Assembly: GCA_902494345.1 (NCBI GenBank)
Contig: CABUSV010000004.1
Coordinates: 62,001 to 126,000 of the forward strand
Reading direction: 5' to 3'
Origin: an uncultured Collinsella sp.
GTDB taxonomy: Bacteria; Actinomycetota; Coriobacteriia; Coriobacteriales; Coriobacteriaceae
Length of the DNA: 64,000 nt
In this document: positions 62,519 through 64,000 of the stretch, one piece after another
Position numbering within the stretch: position 1 is the first letter of the stretch
How the letters are laid out: each line of letters opens with the position of its first letter
Made by a program: the position numbers and the translations under genes
The notes under the pieces: generated by a model
Seen by the model: the letters and a program-made list of their open reading frames with translations, nothing else
Database searches by the model: none
Told to the model about the DNA's origin: nothing

Positions 62519-63451
62519 ATGGCTCGTCGTACGCCTTCTCAATTGAATATGCTGCTCGCCGTCGATAAGCCGGTGGGCTGCACGTCCCACGATGTGGTCT
62601 CGCAGTGCCGACGCGCTCTCCATGAGCGTCGCGTTGGTCATGCCGGTACGCTCGACCCTATGGCTTCCGGTGTCATGGTGGTGGGCGTGGGCCAGGCTAC
62701 TCGTCTGCTGGGCATGCTCACCCTCGACACGAAAAGCTACGTCGCCGACATTTCGTTTGGCGCCGAGACGAGTACCGATGACGCGGAGGGCGAGGCCGTC
62801 CGCACGGTGGCTGTTGCCAACGAGCTCCGCGATCCTGCCTATGCTCGTGAGCGCTTGGCCGCCATGTTGGGTCCGCAGATGCAGGTGCCGCCGGCGTTTT
62901 CGGCTATCTCGGTCAATGGCGTTCGCGCCTACAAGTCTGCTCGCGAGGGCAATGCGGTGGATCTACCTCCGCGCCCCGTCGAGGTCTATGCCGCCGACCT
63001 GATCGCCGTGGGCGGCGAAGGTGATACGTGTGTGTGGACCGTGGCGTTCTCGGTGAGCAAGGGCACCTATATCCGTGCGCTCGCTCGCGACTTGGGCCGC
63101 GCCTGCGAGAGCGCCGCGCACATTTCCGCGCTGCGCCGCACGGCCTCCGGTGTTGTTTCCATTGGCGCCTGTCATGCGGTCGAGGAGCTTTCTCCCGAGT
63201 CTGCGGTTGGCTTTGCCCTGGATCCCATTGCGGCCCTGGGCGCCACGCGTGTTGACTTGCCGGGCAATCTTGCCGACGACCTGCTCTGCGGCCGACGCAT
63301 TCCCGTTGAGCGTGCGCTTGCCGATTTCGATGCCTCGAAGGCGCCGTTTGCGTTGGTGCTCGATGGGGGACTCAAGGCGCTCGCTCGCATTGAGGGTGGC
63401 CGCTTTGTCATGGAGCATGTCTTTCCGCAGGCCATCGGCGGTGTTCGATGA
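62519..63451 (+). CDS. truB: tRNA pseudouridine-55 synthase
   Basis: A 310-aa enzyme making pseudouridine 55 in the T-loop of tRNAs. The catalytic Asp is in RRVGHAGTLDPMASGV (near residue 47), preceded by the DKPVGCTSHDVV block and followed by SVSKGTYIRALARDLG. The start lies 15 nt after nrnA. Its stop overlaps the ribF start. Confidence 0.95.
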   Translation: MARRTPSQLNMLLAVDKPVGCTSHDVVSQCRRALHERRVGHAGTLDPMASGVMVVGVGQATRLLGMLTLDTKSYVADISFGAETSTDDAEGEAVRTVAVANELRDPAYARERLAAMLGPQMQVPPAFSAISVNGVRAYKSAREGNAVDLPPRPVEVYAADLIAVGGEGDTCVWTVAFSVSKGTYIRALARDLGRACESAAHISALRRTASGVVSIGACHAVEELSPESAVGFALDPIAALGATRVDLPGNLADDLLCGRRIPVERALADFDASKAPFALVLDGGLKALARIEGGRFVMEHVFPQAIGGVR

Positions 63452-64000
63452 TGCTGGCCGCTCGCGAGCTCGCGCGTATCTTTTTCGCGGGCGAGTTGGA
63501 CGAGGCTCGCATCGTTACTGCTGATGCGTTTGATGAGTGCGGGCACTTGGGTGCCGCATCGATTGCCATTGGCGTATTCGACGGCGTTCACCGTGGACAC
63601 CAGGAACTCATCGAAGCGCTTGTCCGTGATGCCCGTGGCCATGGCTGTAAGGCGGTCGTGGTTACCTTCGATCCCGACCCGGACGTTGTGGTGAGCCCTT
63701 CGCCCGCTCAAAAATTGATGACGACGGCCGACCGTCTACATGCCTTGGCTCAGACCGGGGTCGATGCGGTGGTGGCCGTTCCCTTTACGCGTGAGGTTGC
63801 GGCGCTTGACCATGTTGATTTTCTCTCGCTGGTGTCGCGTCTGGTCGACATTCGATCGATTCGCGTTGGCTGTGACTTTAGGCTGGGTCGTGGCGGAGCT
63901 TCTGGTGTTGCCGAGATGCGCGCCTGGGGTTCCGAGCACGGCGTTGACGTGTATGGTCACGACCTGCTTTGCGAGGGCGGTGAGGCCATTTGCGCCACCC
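63448..64000 (+). CDS. ribF: Riboflavin kinase / FAD synthetase (partial)
   Basis: The gene runs off the right edge; ~184 residues are visible. The FAD-synthetase nucleotide-binding signature IGVFDGVHRGHQELI is present near residue 50, with the second part VVTFDPDPDVVVSP and CDFRLGRGGASGV. It starts at ATG 63448 (or 63451) overlapping the truB stop, the standard arrangement. The C-terminal riboflavin kinase domain is outside the window. Confidence 0.92.
   Translation, partial: MMLAARELARIFFAGELDEARIVTADAFDECGHLGAASIAIGVFDGVHRGHQELIEALVRDARGHGCKAVVVTFDPDPDVVVSPSPAQKLMTTADRLHALAQTGVDAVVAVPFTREVAALDHVDFLSLVSRLVDIRSIRVGCDFRLGRGGASGVAEMRAWGSEHGVDVYGHDLLCEGGEAICAT

Overview
The window is bacterial and most likely comes from a gut coriobacterium close to Collinsella. 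This is inferred from the high-GC, strongly codon-biased housekeeping genes, the rimP-nusA-infB-rbfA-nrnA-truB-ribF run, the sucrose PTS cluster, the Gram-positive type pel locus and the lipoprotein signal sequences. No rRNA or tRNA gene was found that could fix the species.

Layout. 1-9.9 kb is core genome: the valS 3' end, folC, an M24 peptidase, a three-gene anaerobic glycerol-3-phosphate-dehydrogenase-like operon, a small zinc-ribbon membrane protein and thrS. Its intergenic spaces are unusually rich in palindromes. 9.95-21.5 kb is an exopolysaccharide/capsule locus. It opens with a 15-bp inverted repeat around a candidate promoter, then a NusG-like antiterminator, an initiating sugar-phosphate transferase, glycosyltransferases, a pyruvyl transferase, a MenD-like ThDP enzyme with an SDR, a Wzy-like polymerase and a Wzx-like flippase. 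The later genes are AT-richer and several use TTG starts. 21.7-27.6 kb is a decaying region: an IS21 relic with istA and istB fused by deletion, and four further genes broken by in-frame stops. 27.8-33.6 kb is a defence island: an Abi_2/AbiF HEPN protein followed by a short terminator-ended candidate RNA, an Mrr-like endonuclease, an unidentified multi-pass membrane protein, and an ATPase plus TOPRIM/RloB-like pair behind a dyad operator. 33.9-45.0 kb is an eight-gene, overlap-coupled operon: pelD-pelE-pelA-pelF-pelG followed by CotH, VTC and DUF4956 genes. 45.2-49.5 kb is a sucrose regulon (LacI-type regulator, EIIBC, sucrose-6-phosphate hydrolase) with matching operators. 49.5-64 kb returns to core genome: a degenerate PLP-fold protein, a ModE-like regulator, guaB, leuS, a lipoprotein, and the rimP-nusA-infB-rbfA-nrnA-truB-ribF operon with a promoter and an attenuator-like hairpin in its leader.

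Two surface polysaccharide systems (the Wzx/Wzy locus and Pel) sit on either side of the decayed and defence region. The observations I would check first are the inverted-repeat-flanked promoter before the NusG-like gene (possible phase variation), the RNA next to the AbiF gene, the unidentified membrane protein in the defence island, the palindrome families (one with compensatory stem changes, one a three-unit array with an exact 80-bp period), and the MenD-like/SDR pair inside the polysaccharide locus.
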